Positions 34,043 through 42,023 of a stretch of DNA of 64,000 nt are shown in pieces. Made by a program: the position numbers and the translations under genes. Position 1 is the stretch's first letter. Every line of letters starts with the position of its first letter. The notes under the pieces are model-generated. The model was not told where the DNA came from, searched no databases, and worked only from the letters and a program-made list of their open reading frames with translations. Source of the DNA: Candidatus Fimenecus excrementigallinarum (GTDB taxonomy: Bacteria > Bacillota > Clostridia > Oscillospirales > Acutalibacteraceae). Location of the stretch: NCBI GenBank assembly GCA_018714805.1, contig DVMW01000028.1:1-64000 (forward strand), written 5' to 3'.

Positions 34043-35380
34043 ATGAAAGAAGAAAACAGAAAGTATGTCGAAGCCGCGTTTGACATTGTGGAGCACGCGG
34101 CGCATGAGATTGGCTCGCGCCTGCCCGGGTCCGAGGGCGAGCGCAAATACGCAGCCTATATGGGCGACAAGCTGCGCGAAATCGGCATTACGCCCGTCAA
34201 AGAGGAATTTGCCGTTTCGCCGCGCGCGTCCATCGGCGGCATTCCGTATGCCGGCTGGTTCGGCCTTATTTTAAGCGGGCTTGTGTATTTTGCGCTGGGC
34301 AACAGCTACCTGTGGTACGGCATGGCGCTTGCGGGCATTTGCTGCCTTGTGTGGCTTGTGTGCAGCGTGTTCCTTTACAAGCCCTGGTTCGACAAGTTTT
34401 TCCACCAGAAGATTTCGCAGAATACATACGGCGCGCTGACGCCCGAGGACGGGCAGTACGACTACACCATCATCCTGTCCGGCCATACGGACACAAGCTG
34501 GAACTGGCGCCATTCCGAGGCGGGCTACAAATACCGCGACAAGCCGATTTTGGGCATCCTTGCAACCTACGGCAAGGTCGGCTTCGGCGCGGTCTGCGTC
34601 ATTTTCCTGATTGTGACCTCGATTGCCATGGCGGTTATTCTGACGGGCGCCACCTTCGGCGCGATGTGGGCAATGGAGCTTGCGTATTCCGCGTCCTTCC
34701 AGTATTTCCAGATAGCGCTGCGCTTTTTGCCGCTTGTGACGGCCGTTGGCAGCTGCTTTGTTCTCCGCTGGAACGACCCGCGCGAGGAAAACGCTTCCCG
34801 CGGGGCGATGGACAACGCGACGGGCTGCGCCTTAAGCTATGCGGTGCTGAAGTATTTCAAGGAAAATCCCGATAAAATGCCGAAGAACTGCCGCATCATC
34901 GACCTCAACTGCGGCTCGGAGGAGGCGGGGCTTCGCGGCTCGATGGCGTTTGCCGACGAGCACAGGCACGACGACCTTTTGAAAAACGCCTGGAACATCA
35001 ACATCGACTCCGTTGCGGATAAGGAGTATTTCGAGGTCGTCATTCAGGACGACTGGCAGTTTACCCGCTTTGACACGGACCTCGAAAAGATGTTCAAGGC
35101 CACGTTCCAGGAGCTCGGCGTCCAAAGCAAGACCGGCGGCTGCATCCACAACCCCGTCGGCGGCTGCGACAGCACGCCGATGACGAAGGCCGGCGTCAAA
35201 TCCGTCACCTTTGCGGCGCAGAACCCGGTGCTGACGCACTACTACCACACCTGGCGCGATATGCCCGCCCGTTTTGAGCTGGAAACTGTCGGCGACGGCT
35301 TCGACGTCGTGCTGGGCGTGATTGAAAAAATAGCCGCGTTCCAGGAGCAAAACGGCTACAACGGCCCGCAGAAAAAGTAA
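34043..35380 (+). CDS. Membrane-associated M28-type zinc peptidase
   Basis: A 445-residue aminopeptidase-like protein. Zinc-site elements come in family order: SGHTDTSWNW (His), MDNATGCALSYAVL (bridging Asp), NCGSEEAGLRGS (catalytic Glu pair), NIDSVAD (Asp) and TPMTKAG/LTHYYHTWRDMPAR (His). Unlike soluble M28 enzymes it contains hydrophobic pairs near residues 70-115 and 175-245, inserted between the N-terminus and the catalytic core. It is therefore probably an integral membrane peptidase. The start follows GGGAGGAAA; 105 bases of upstream in-frame sequence lie in the promoter region. Single gene. Confidence 0.82.
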   Translation: MKEENRKYVEAAFDIVEHAAHEIGSRLPGSEGERKYAAYMGDKLREIGITPVKEEFAVSPRASIGGIPYAGWFGLILSGLVYFALGNSYLWYGMALAGICCLVWLVCSVFLYKPWFDKFFHQKISQNTYGALTPEDGQYDYTIILSGHTDTSWNWRHSEAGYKYRDKPILGILATYGKVGFGAVCVIFLIVTSIAMAVILTGATFGAMWAMELAYSASFQYFQIALRFLPLVTAVGSCFVLRWNDPREENASRGAMDNATGCALSYAVLKYFKENPDKMPKNCRIIDLNCGSEEAGLRGSMAFADEHRHDDLLKNAWNINIDSVADKEYFEVVIQDDWQFTRFDTDLEKMFKATFQELGVQSKTGGCIHNPVGGCDSTPMTKAGVKSVTFAAQNPVLTHYYHTWRDMPARFELETVGDGFDVVLGVIEKIAAFQEQNGYNGPQKK

Positions 35381-35392
35381 ATCCGAACGATG

Positions 35393-35432
35393 CAAAAAAA
35401 GCGTCCCCTTCCGCCGGAAGGGGACGCTTTTT
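35393..35432. terminator. Bidirectional terminator between M28 peptidase and nagA
   Basis: GCGTCCCCTTCC pairs perfectly with GGAAGGGGACGC, flanked by an A run and a T run, so it serves both converging genes. Confidence 0.92.
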
Positions 35433-35481
35433 GCTTCAAATTTTACCGCCCGAAGCAGGGAAGCGAACAAGCTGAACAGCT

Positions 35482-36642
35482 TTACACAACCCGCTTGCCG
35501 CTGACGAACACGGCTTGCATCTCCACGTCTTCGTTGAACAGCAAAAGGTCCGCGTCGTACCCCTTGGCGATTTTCCCGGTGTGGTCGTCCACGCCGACGA
35601 CCCGCGCGGGTGTAAGGCTCGCCATCTTTACACAGTCGCAAAGCGGCAGGCGCAGCTTTGTGTACAAATTGCGCACCAGCCGGTCGCAGGTTGCCACAGA
35701 CCCCGCCAGGCACGAACGGTCGGCCAGCAGCATGACGCCGTCGGAATAGACGACCGCCATGCCGTTTTCCTGTACAAATTCCTCGCCCTCGCGCATTTCG
35801 GTTGCGGCAAATTCCAGCCCGTCGGTGATGAGGTACATTTTGTCCGGGCCCTTGCATTTGTAAATGAGGCGCAGCACGCCCTCGGGCTGGTGGCGCAGGT
35901 CGGCGATAACCTGCGTGGTTACCGCGTCGTTGACGAGCGCCGCCTCCACCGTTCCCGCGTGGCGGAACACCCCGACCTTATGGCAGGAGGTGCAGGCGTT
36001 GTAGAGATGCGTCACGTCCGAATACCCGTGCGCAAACGCCTTTTGCGCCAAGTCGTAATCCGCCGTGGAGTGCGCCACGGACGCCACCGCGCCGTGCTTG
36101 CGGATAAGCGCCCCGAGCGCCATGCCGCCCTTCGTCTCGGGCGCCGCGCCGACGATTTTGATGCCGTCCCAGTAAGAGAGCAAATCCTCGCAGTCCCATT
36201 CGTCGGGCACAAGGATGTTTTCGGGGCTTTGCGCGCCGCACATATCGGGCGACAAAAACGGCCCCTCCAAATGCACGCCGAGAATATGGACGTTGTCCGT
36301 CGCGCTTTGCGCTTCGCGAATGCCGTCCATCGCGGTTTTCAGCTGCGCAATGGGCGCGGCGAGCGTCGTCGGCAGGATAGAGGTCGTCCCGCAGCGCGCG
36401 TGCGCCTCGCACATCTGCACGACCGCGTCTCTGCCGCCCATGGCGGAATACCCGCCGCCGCCGTGTACGTGCAGGTCGATAAAGCCCGGCGAAAGGTACT
36501 GCCCGCCGCCGTCGAGCACCTCGGCGTCCCCGGGGCAGGGGACGTGCGCGCCGACCTCGGCGATTTTGCCGTCCTTCACCAGAACCTCCCCGGGAAAAAT
36601 CTCGCTTTCGCCGATGATTTGAACATTTTTTATGTACAGCAT
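35482..36642 (-). CDS. nagA: N-acetylglucosamine-6-phosphate deacetylase (divergent)
   Basis: NagA removes acetate from GlcNAc-6-phosphate in amino-sugar use. The 386-residue amidohydrolase shows SPGFIDLHVHGGGGYSAMGG (about residues 52-71), the HLEGPFLSP strand and the catalytic aspartate in LITDGLEFAATEM. The usual THLFNAM-HHREPG stretch reads THLYNACTSCHKVGVFRHAG, and TDAM is TDGL. The substrate may therefore differ from standard NagA. No nagB is beside it. It follows the phosphoesterase gene by 16 bases, probably in one operon. Confidence 0.8.
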   Translation of the reverse strand: MLYIKNVQIIGESEIFPGEVLVKDGKIAEVGAHVPCPGDAEVLDGGGQYLSPGFIDLHVHGGGGYSAMGGRDAVVQMCEAHARCGTTSILPTTLAAPIAQLKTAMDGIREAQSATDNVHILGVHLEGPFLSPDMCGAQSPENILVPDEWDCEDLLSYWDGIKIVGAAPETKGGMALGALIRKHGAVASVAHSTADYDLAQKAFAHGYSDVTHLYNACTSCHKVGVFRHAGTVEAALVNDAVTTQVIADLRHQPEGVLRLIYKCKGPDKMYLITDGLEFAATEMREGEEFVQENGMAVVYSDGVMLLADRSCLAGSVATCDRLVRNLYTKLRLPLCDCVKMASLTPARVVGVDDHTGKIAKGYDADLLLFNEDVEMQAVFVSGKRVV

Positions 36643-36658
36643 CGTTCTGCTCCTTTCG

Positions 36659-37132
36659 TCACGTCAATTTTGCCGTTATGCACAGAATCTCGCCCGCGTT
36701 TGTGATGTCCACCATCCCGTAATCGCCCGCATGGATGCTTCCGGGGCACAGGTAGTGCACGCCGTTTTGATATGCCGTGCGCGGGACGTGCGTGTGGCCG
36801 TACAGCACAAGGTCTGCCCGCCTTTTTTCGGCTTCCTCCTCCAGCATCGCAAAGCCGTGCTTGACAAAGCGCGTGTGCCCGTGCAGCGCGAAAATACGCT
36901 TACCGCCTAAGAGGACCAGTTCTTCCTTCGGCAGGAGCGAGTAAAGGTCGCAGTTCCCCGCCAGCGCCGTGACCTTTTTGTCGGTGAGCAGCGCCTGCAC
37001 GCCGGGAGAAAGAAAATCCTCCTCCCCGTCGCCGAGGAAAAAGACCGCGTCCGCCTCCCGGTGCAGGCGCAGCGCGCGTACCAGCGCAAAATAGTCGCGG
37101 TGCGAGTCGGAAAGCACAAGCAGCCGAAGCAT
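36659..37132 (-). CDS. YfcE/MJ0936-type metallophosphoesterase
   Basis: A 157-residue calcineurin-like phosphodiesterase. Metal ligands are D8 and H10 in LSDSHRD, then FLGDGEED, the asparagine in LAGNCDLY, ALHGHT and LVLYGHTHVP. The length is typical of the compact YfcE type. The natural substrate is unknown. It precedes nagA on the minus strand behind its own promoter. Confidence 0.88.
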   Translation of the reverse strand: MLRLLVLSDSHRDYFALVRALRLHREADAVFFLGDGEEDFLSPGVQALLTDKKVTALAGNCDLYSLLPKEELVLLGGKRIFALHGHTRFVKHGFAMLEEEAEKRRADLVLYGHTHVPRTAYQNGVHYLCPGSIHAGDYGMVDITNAGEILCITAKLT

Positions 37133-37168
37133 ACGCGTCCTCCTTTCGGCATATGTATCCTACTGTTC

Positions 37169-37197
37169 AGTATACCAAAACAGCGAGGTGTTTGCAA
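37169..37197 (-). promoter_or_regulatory. Minus-strand SigA-type promoter of phosphoesterase-nagA
   Basis: On the minus strand, TTGCAA (37192-37197), a 17-nt spacer and TATACT (37169-37174). The -35 overlaps the start codon of the divergent small gene, so the two transcription units share very little space. Confidence 0.65.
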
Positions 37198-37430
37198 TGC
37201 AGGAACCGGGATTTTTGGACAAAATGATTGGGGAGCTTAAAACGAAGGGGACGCGCAGGGAGGCGGAGGATTATCTGATGCAGCAGCTAAGCCCCGCCCA
37301 GTCGCAAAAGCTTAAAGAGGTGCTGTCCGACGAAAACGCCGCGCGCGCCATGCTGCAAACGCCGCAGGCGCAAAGCCTTTTGCGCAAGCTTATGGGGGAG
37401 GCCGACGATGGACGCGAACAGCATCCGTGA
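37197..37430 (+). CDS. Small unknown protein, first of a coupled triplet
   Basis: A 77-residue, predicted all-helical, highly charged soluble protein with no recognised domain. It contains LSPAQSQKLKEVLSDENAAR, which loosely resembles ISPEELERLKG in the next protein. GAGGTG precedes the ATG; the in-frame GTG at 37188 belongs to that site. Its last 23 bases overlap the next gene, pointing to translational coupling. Confidence 0.65.
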   Translation: MQEPGFLDKMIGELKTKGTRREAEDYLMQQLSPAQSQKLKEVLSDENAARAMLQTPQAQSLLRKLMGEADDGREQHP

Positions 37431-37752
37431 TTTGCTCGCCGGTATCAGCCCCGAGGAGCTTGAACGCCTCAAGGGCGTGGCGCAGAGTCTGCTGCAAAAC
37501 GGCGCAGCCCCCGCGTCCGCCGGCGGGCAGCCGAAGAACGAGGGCGGGGGCGGCGTTGCGGGGGTATTCGGCGACGACGTTACGAAGGCGCTGGCGGCGG
37601 TGGCGGGGCAGCTGGGGCGCGAGGACGAGCGCACGCGGTTTTTGGAGGCGCTCATGCCGCTGCTGTCCGAAACGCGGCGGCAGCGCGCGAAGGAGGCGGC
37701 GCAGTTTTTGCGGCTGATGGATGCGCTTCCGCTTTTGAAAGGACTGCTTTGA
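37408..37752 (+). CDS. Small unknown protein, second of the triplet
   Basis: This 114-residue protein has two predicted helical parts (about 1-30 and 58-114) joined by a glycine/alanine-rich linker with GGQPKNEGGGGVAG. The C-terminal half is basic and leucine-rich (RRQRAKEAAQFLRLMDALPL). No catalytic motif is visible. It starts inside the preceding gene behind GGGGGAGG and ends one base before the next start. Confidence 0.65.
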   Translation: MDANSIRDLLAGISPEELERLKGVAQSLLQNGAAPASAGGQPKNEGGGGVAGVFGDDVTKALAAVAGQLGREDERTRFLEALMPLLSETRRQRAKEAAQFLRLMDALPLLKGLL

Positions 37753-37753
37753 T

Positions 37754-38170
37754 ATGGCGGACTATACCTACGATGAGCTGCGGCAAATGCAGGAAAAAGC
37801 GCTCGAACGCGTGCAGCGGATGCAGCAGCGCGCGCGGCAGTATGTCGACGATTCGCCGCCCGCGCCGCCCGCGCCGAAGCCCCGGCAGCCCGCCGCGCCG
37901 CAGCTGCCGGAAAAACCGAAGCCCGGGCGCATCAAAATGCCGCTGAACCTCCCCGAGGACCGCGACCTGGTTTACCCGAGCTTCCGGGAGGTCTTTTCTG
38001 CACAGACACAGCAGGCGAAGGCGCAGTCGGCGCAGAAAACCAAGGCGAACCTGCTCGACGAGGTGCTCAAAGAGCCGGATGAGGCCATGCTGTTTTCGCT
38101 GCTGCTGCTTTTGCGGGCGGAGGGCGCGGATGAAGCGCTGCTTTTGGCGCTTTTGTATATCATGCGCTGA
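37754..38170 (+). CDS. Small unknown protein with hydrophobic C-terminus, third of the triplet
   Basis: A 138-residue protein in three parts: a coiled-coil-like N-terminus (about 8-32, rich in E, Q and R), a proline-rich linker (PPAPPAPKPRQPAAPQ) and a C-terminal helix pair with AMLFSLLLLLRAEGADEALL. Leucine-rich endings of this kind occur in small proteins of gut Clostridia, but I know of no assigned function. It ends just before a terminator. Confidence 0.65.
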   Translation: MADYTYDELRQMQEKALERVQRMQQRARQYVDDSPPAPPAPKPRQPAAPQLPEKPKPGRIKMPLNLPEDRDLVYPSFREVFSAQTQQAKAQSAQKTKANLLDEVLKEPDEAMLFSLLLLLRAEGADEALLLALLYIMR

Positions 38171-38177
38171 AACGTGG

Positions 38178-38218
38178 ACGCGCGAGACCTTGACGGGGCC
38201 TCGCGCGTTGTTTATACT
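38178..38218 (+). promoter_or_regulatory. Interleaved terminator and promoter before the UvrA-like gene
   Basis: ACGCGCGAG (38178-38186) pairs perfectly with CTCGCGCGT (38200-38208), followed by TGTTT, a terminator for the small-protein triplet. Its loop contains TTGACG (38190-38195), which lies 17 bases before TATACT (38213-38218). The same 41 bases therefore end one transcript and start the next. Confidence 0.7.
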
Positions 38219-38265
38219 AAAAGGGAAAACGAGACATCCTTTTGCAAGACAAGGCGGGCGGACCC

Positions 38266-40743
38266 ATGGTGGACAAAATTCAGATTCGCGGCGCGAAGGT
38301 ACACAATTTAAAGCACATCGACGTGGATATTCCGCTGCAGCGGATTGTCGGCGTCGCCGGCGTGTCCGGCTCCGGCAAATCGTCGCTCGCGCTCGGCGTG
38401 CTGTACGCCGAGGGCTCGCGGCGCTACCTGGAGGCCCTGTCCACCTATACGCGCCGCCGCATGACCCAGGCGTCCAGGGCGGCGGTGGACGAGGTGCAGT
38501 ATGTGCCGGCCGCGCTCGCGCTGCACCAGCGGCCCGCCGTCCCGGGCATTCGCAGCACGTTCGGCACGGGGACGGAGCTGCTCAACAGCCTGCGCCTTTT
38601 GTATTCGCGCGTGGGCGCGCACCTGTGCCCAAACGGACACCGTCTTGCGCCCTCTCTGGCCGTCGCCGCCGGCAAGGCGCTTACCTGCCCGGAATGCGGA
38701 GCAGAATTCTACGCCCCGTCCGCCGAGGAGCTCGCCTTCAATTCCCAGGGCGCGTGCAAGACCTGCTCGGGCACGGGCCGCGTGCGCACGGTCGACCTTG
38801 CCACGCTTGTGCCCGACGAATCGCTGACCATCGACGAAGGCGCGGTCGCGCCGTGGAACAGCCTGATGTGGTCGCTGATGACCGACGTCTGCCGGGAAAT
38901 GGGCGTGCGCACCGACGTCCCGTTTCGCGAGCTGACCGACGCGGAAAAGGAGATTGTCTACCACGGCCCGGCGGTCAAAAAGCATATTTTTTACAAGGCG
39001 AAAAAAACGAACCAGGCCGGGGAACTGGATTTCACCTATTACAACGCCGTCTATACGGTCGAAAACGCCCTTTCCAAGGTCAAGGACGAAAAGGGCATGA
39101 AGCGCGTCGAGAAATTTTTAAAGGAGGCCGTCTGTCCCGACTGCGGCGGCACACGGCTCTCTCTGGCGGCGCGCAGCGCGCAGGTGCGCGGCATTTCTCT
39201 GGATAAGGCGTGCGAAATGCCGCTTTCCGCGCTTGTCGAATGGGTGCAAGGCGTGCCGGCATCCCTTTCCGGCGAGCTGCGCCCGATGGCGGAAAGCATC
39301 TGCGACGCGTTTCTCAATGCCGCGCGCAGGCTTTTGGAGCTGGGGCTCGGGTACCTTTCCCTGGACCGCGCCGCCGAGACGCTCTCGACCGGGGAACGCC
39401 AGCGTATGCAGCTTGCGCGCGCCGTGCGCAACCGCACCACCGGCGTGCTGTATGTGCTGGACGAACCCTCCATAGGCCTGCACCCCGCGAACATCGTGGG
39501 CCTTGTGGGCGTCATGCGCGACCTTGTCGCGGACGGGAATTCCGTAGTGCTTGTCGACCACGACACGCAGATTTTAAAGGAAGCGGACTGGCTAATTGAA
39601 ATGGGCCCCGGGGCGGGCGCGGGCGGCGGCCGGGTCGTGGCGCAGGGGACGGTGCGCGAGGTCGAACAGAACGCCGCGTCGCAGATTGGGCCGTTCCTGG
39701 CCGAAAAAGCGCAGACCCGTATGCGCGCGCGAACCGCGCCGGACGAGCTGTTCTGCCATGGCACGCTGCGCCTTTCGACCGGGCCGCTGCACACCGTCAA
39801 GCCCTTGGAGGTTGCGATTCCCAAGGGCAGGCTGACCGTTGTGACCGGCGTGTCGGGCTCCGGCAAAACGACGCTGGTGCTCGAAAGCCTTGTCCCGGCG
39901 TTCCGGGCGGCCGCTGCCGGGCAGCCGCTGCCGGCGCACGTGCGCGCTGCGGATACGGCGGGGATACGGCACGTCAAGCTTATCGACGCGACGCCCATCG
40001 GCGTCAACGTGCGCTCAACCGTCGCGACCTATGCCGGGGTGCACGACGAGCTGCGCCGCCTGTTTGCAAAGACGGCGGCGGCAAAGGAGCGGGGCCTGCG
40101 CGCGGGAGACTTTTCCTACAATACGGGCGCGCTGCGCTGCCCCGGCTGCGACGGGACGGGCGTGGTGAGTCTGGACGTACAGTTTTTGCCGGACGTGGAT
40201 ATTCCCTGCCCAGACTGCCGCGGCGCGCGGTATGCGCCGGCGGCGCGGGACGTTTGCCTTGCGAACGAGGCGGGGGAGACGCGCTCCATGCCGGCGCTTA
40301 TGGCGATGGACGTGCAAAGCGCGCTGGCCTTCTGCAAGGGGATGCGGACCGTGGCGCAAAAGCTGCAGGTTCTGTGCAACCTCGGCCTTGGCTATTTGAC
40401 GCTCGGCGAACAGACGCCCGGCCTTTCGGGCGGGGAGGCGCAGCGGCTCAAGCTCGCCGGGGAAATCGGCAAATCCCAGACGGACGCGGTCTTTGTGTTT
40501 GACGAGCCCTCCATCGGCCTGCACCCGCTGGACGTGCAGGTGCTTTTGCAGGTGTTTGAAACGCTGCTGCAAAGCGGCGCGACCGTTGTGGTCATCGAGC
40601 ATGACCGCGACATCATCGCCAATGCGGACTATTGCATCGATATGGGTCCGGGCGGCGGCGAGGCGGGTGGGCGCATTGTTGCGGCCGGCACGCCGGAGGA
40701 CCTCAAACGCAACCCGAACAGCGTGACGGGCCGGTATCTTTGA
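38266..40743 (+). CDS. UvrA-like ABC ATPase (UvrA2 type)
   Basis: This 825-residue protein has the double-ABC architecture of UvrA: Walker A motifs GVSGSGKSS (32-40) and GVSGSGKTT (about 535), signatures LSTGERQRMQLARA and LSGGEAQRLKLAGE, Walker B ends LDEPSIGLHP and FDEPSIGLHP, and zinc modules with CPECG, CKTC, CPDCGG, CPGC and CPDC. It is about 110 residues shorter than housekeeping UvrA (about 940). The UvrB-binding insert region appears reduced, as in UvrA2/DrrC-type proteins linked to drug tolerance. No uvrB or uvrC is nearby. The ATG is preferred to a TTG 24 bases upstream. Confidence 0.85.
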   Translation: MVDKIQIRGAKVHNLKHIDVDIPLQRIVGVAGVSGSGKSSLALGVLYAEGSRRYLEALSTYTRRRMTQASRAAVDEVQYVPAALALHQRPAVPGIRSTFGTGTELLNSLRLLYSRVGAHLCPNGHRLAPSLAVAAGKALTCPECGAEFYAPSAEELAFNSQGACKTCSGTGRVRTVDLATLVPDESLTIDEGAVAPWNSLMWSLMTDVCREMGVRTDVPFRELTDAEKEIVYHGPAVKKHIFYKAKKTNQAGELDFTYYNAVYTVENALSKVKDEKGMKRVEKFLKEAVCPDCGGTRLSLAARSAQVRGISLDKACEMPLSALVEWVQGVPASLSGELRPMAESICDAFLNAARRLLELGLGYLSLDRAAETLSTGERQRMQLARAVRNRTTGVLYVLDEPSIGLHPANIVGLVGVMRDLVADGNSVVLVDHDTQILKEADWLIEMGPGAGAGGGRVVAQGTVREVEQNAASQIGPFLAEKAQTRMRARTAPDELFCHGTLRLSTGPLHTVKPLEVAIPKGRLTVVTGVSGSGKTTLVLESLVPAFRAAAAGQPLPAHVRAADTAGIRHVKLIDATPIGVNVRSTVATYAGVHDELRRLFAKTAAAKERGLRAGDFSYNTGALRCPGCDGTGVVSLDVQFLPDVDIPCPDCRGARYAPAARDVCLANEAGETRSMPALMAMDVQSALAFCKGMRTVAQKLQVLCNLGLGYLTLGEQTPGLSGGEAQRLKLAGEIGKSQTDAVFVFDEPSIGLHPLDVQVLLQVFETLLQSGATVVVIEHDRDIIANADYCIDMGPGGGEAGGRIVAAGTPEDLKRNPNSVTGRYL

Positions 40744-40769
40744 GAACCGGTATTTTCGGCGGACAAAAG

Positions 40770-40804
40770 AAAAGGCGGGCAGCTTGTAAGGCTGCCCGTC
40801 TTTT
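40770..40804. terminator. Bidirectional terminator after the UvrA-like gene
   Basis: GGCGGGCAGC pairs with GCTGCCCGTC (one wobble), flanked by A and T runs. It also ends the minus-strand spoVA unit, whose last stop codon touches it. Confidence 0.85.
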
Positions 40805-40974
40805 CATCTTTGCGGGAGCGCGGCGGCCGTCTTTTTTGCCAAAAGCGCGCCGCCGGCCTCCCAAACGGTAAAGACAATCATCCCGACTGTCAAGGCTGTT
40901 TTCAGCGCCCACAGGAGCTTGAGCAGCCGTGTGCCGGCCGAGAGCAGCCGTAAATCGCGCAACAGAACGTCCAT
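40804..40974 (-). CDS. 56-residue single-pass membrane protein in the spoVA operon
   Basis: A basic N-terminus is followed by one hydrophobic helix (TALTVGMIVFTVWEAGGALL, residues 27-46) and a short basic tail. GAAAGGAG precedes the ATG. It starts three bases after the spoVAD stop, where Bacillus and most Clostridia have spoVAE. SpoVAE is about 115 residues with several membrane segments, so this is not a normal SpoVAE. I cannot assign it. Confidence 0.6.
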   Translation of the reverse strand: MDVLLRDLRLLSAGTRLLKLLWALKTALTVGMIVFTVWEAGGALLAKKTAAALPQR

Positions 40975-40976
40975 GG

Positions 40977-42011
40977 TTACTCCTTTCCGTTTTCCGGCGC
41001 GCACACAAGCACCGCGTGCGCGACGCAGGGGATGCTTTCCCCCTGCAAGGTCGAGGTCTGCGACAAAAGCGCGCCGGTCGCAACCAGCAGGACGCGCCGC
41101 AGCGCACCGCATTGCAGCTGCCGCAGAATATGGGAATTGAATACGGACGCCGAACACCCGCAGCCCGAGCCGCCCGCGTGGACGTCCTGCGTTTCGCGGT
41201 CGTAAAGCAGCAGTCCGCAGTCCGCGTGCCGCGTTTCGGACAGCGCTATGCCGTAATCCTTGTTAAGCAGCGTGCGAAAAAGCGCGGTGCCCACCGCGCC
41301 GAGGTCGCCGGTCAGAACCAGGTCGAGCGAATCCGGCCCGGCGCCGGCGTCGTGCAGGAAGTCTGCGACGGTTCTCGCGGCCGCAGGCGCCATCGCCGCG
41401 CCCATGTTGTTCGCATCCTGCACGCCGAGGTCGACGATGCGCCCGAACGTGGCCGCCGCAAGGTACGGCTTGTCCGGTTCATGCGCGCCGAGCACGCTCG
41501 CACCCGCCGCGGTCGCCGTGCGCTGGGCGGTAGGCGGCCGCTGCCCGCCGTATTCGAGCGGCTGGCGAAACTGCCGCTCCGCCGAGCAAAAATGCGAAGA
41601 GGTAACGGCGAGCGCGAGACGCGCCGCATTTGCGTCGACCGCAAGACCCGCCAGGCCGAGCGCGAGCGCCATGGTCGAGCACGCGCCGTAGACGCCGACA
41701 AAGGGGATGCCGAAGTCCCGCAGCCCGAACGAGGAACCGATGCATTGGTTGAGCAGGTCGCCGGCGAAAATGAGGTCGGCGTCCCGCGGGCGCTTCCCGG
41801 CCTTTTCGAGCGCCAGCGTGACCGCCTCGCGCTGGAGCGCGCTTTCCGCCTTTTCAAACGAGCTTTCGCCGAGCGTGTCGTCCGGAAAAACCCGGTCAAA
41901 TTCCGCGCGCAGCGGGCCCTCGCCCTCCGTCGTCCCGACGACCGCCGCCCCGGCGAGCACCGCGGGGTGCGACGGGAACCGCAGCGTGTACCGTCCTATC
42001 CGTTGCGCCAT
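40977..42011 (-). CDS. spoVAD: Stage V sporulation protein AD
   Basis: SpoVAD binds dipicolinic acid and works in its uptake into the forespore and its release at germination. The 344-residue protein has a thiolase-like fold, with FAGDLLNQCIGSSFGLRD, GVYGACSTMA and the C-terminal GGSGCGCSASV-NSHIL region. It follows spoVAC by 12 bases in the minus-strand operon, behind GGAGGG. Confidence 0.93.
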   Translation of the reverse strand: MAQRIGRYTLRFPSHPAVLAGAAVVGTTEGEGPLRAEFDRVFPDDTLGESSFEKAESALQREAVTLALEKAGKRPRDADLIFAGDLLNQCIGSSFGLRDFGIPFVGVYGACSTMALALGLAGLAVDANAARLALAVTSSHFCSAERQFRQPLEYGGQRPPTAQRTATAAGASVLGAHEPDKPYLAAATFGRIVDLGVQDANNMGAAMAPAAARTVADFLHDAGAGPDSLDLVLTGDLGAVGTALFRTLLNKDYGIALSETRHADCGLLLYDRETQDVHAGGSGCGCSASVFNSHILRQLQCGALRRVLLVATGALLSQTSTLQGESIPCVAHAVLVCAPENGKE

Positions 42012-42023
42012 GCCGCGCCCTCC

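Noticed and set aside
38242-38265. TTG at 38242 as the start of the UvrA-like protein
   Set aside because: No better ribosome binding site, and family proteins begin at the MVDKIQIRGA region.
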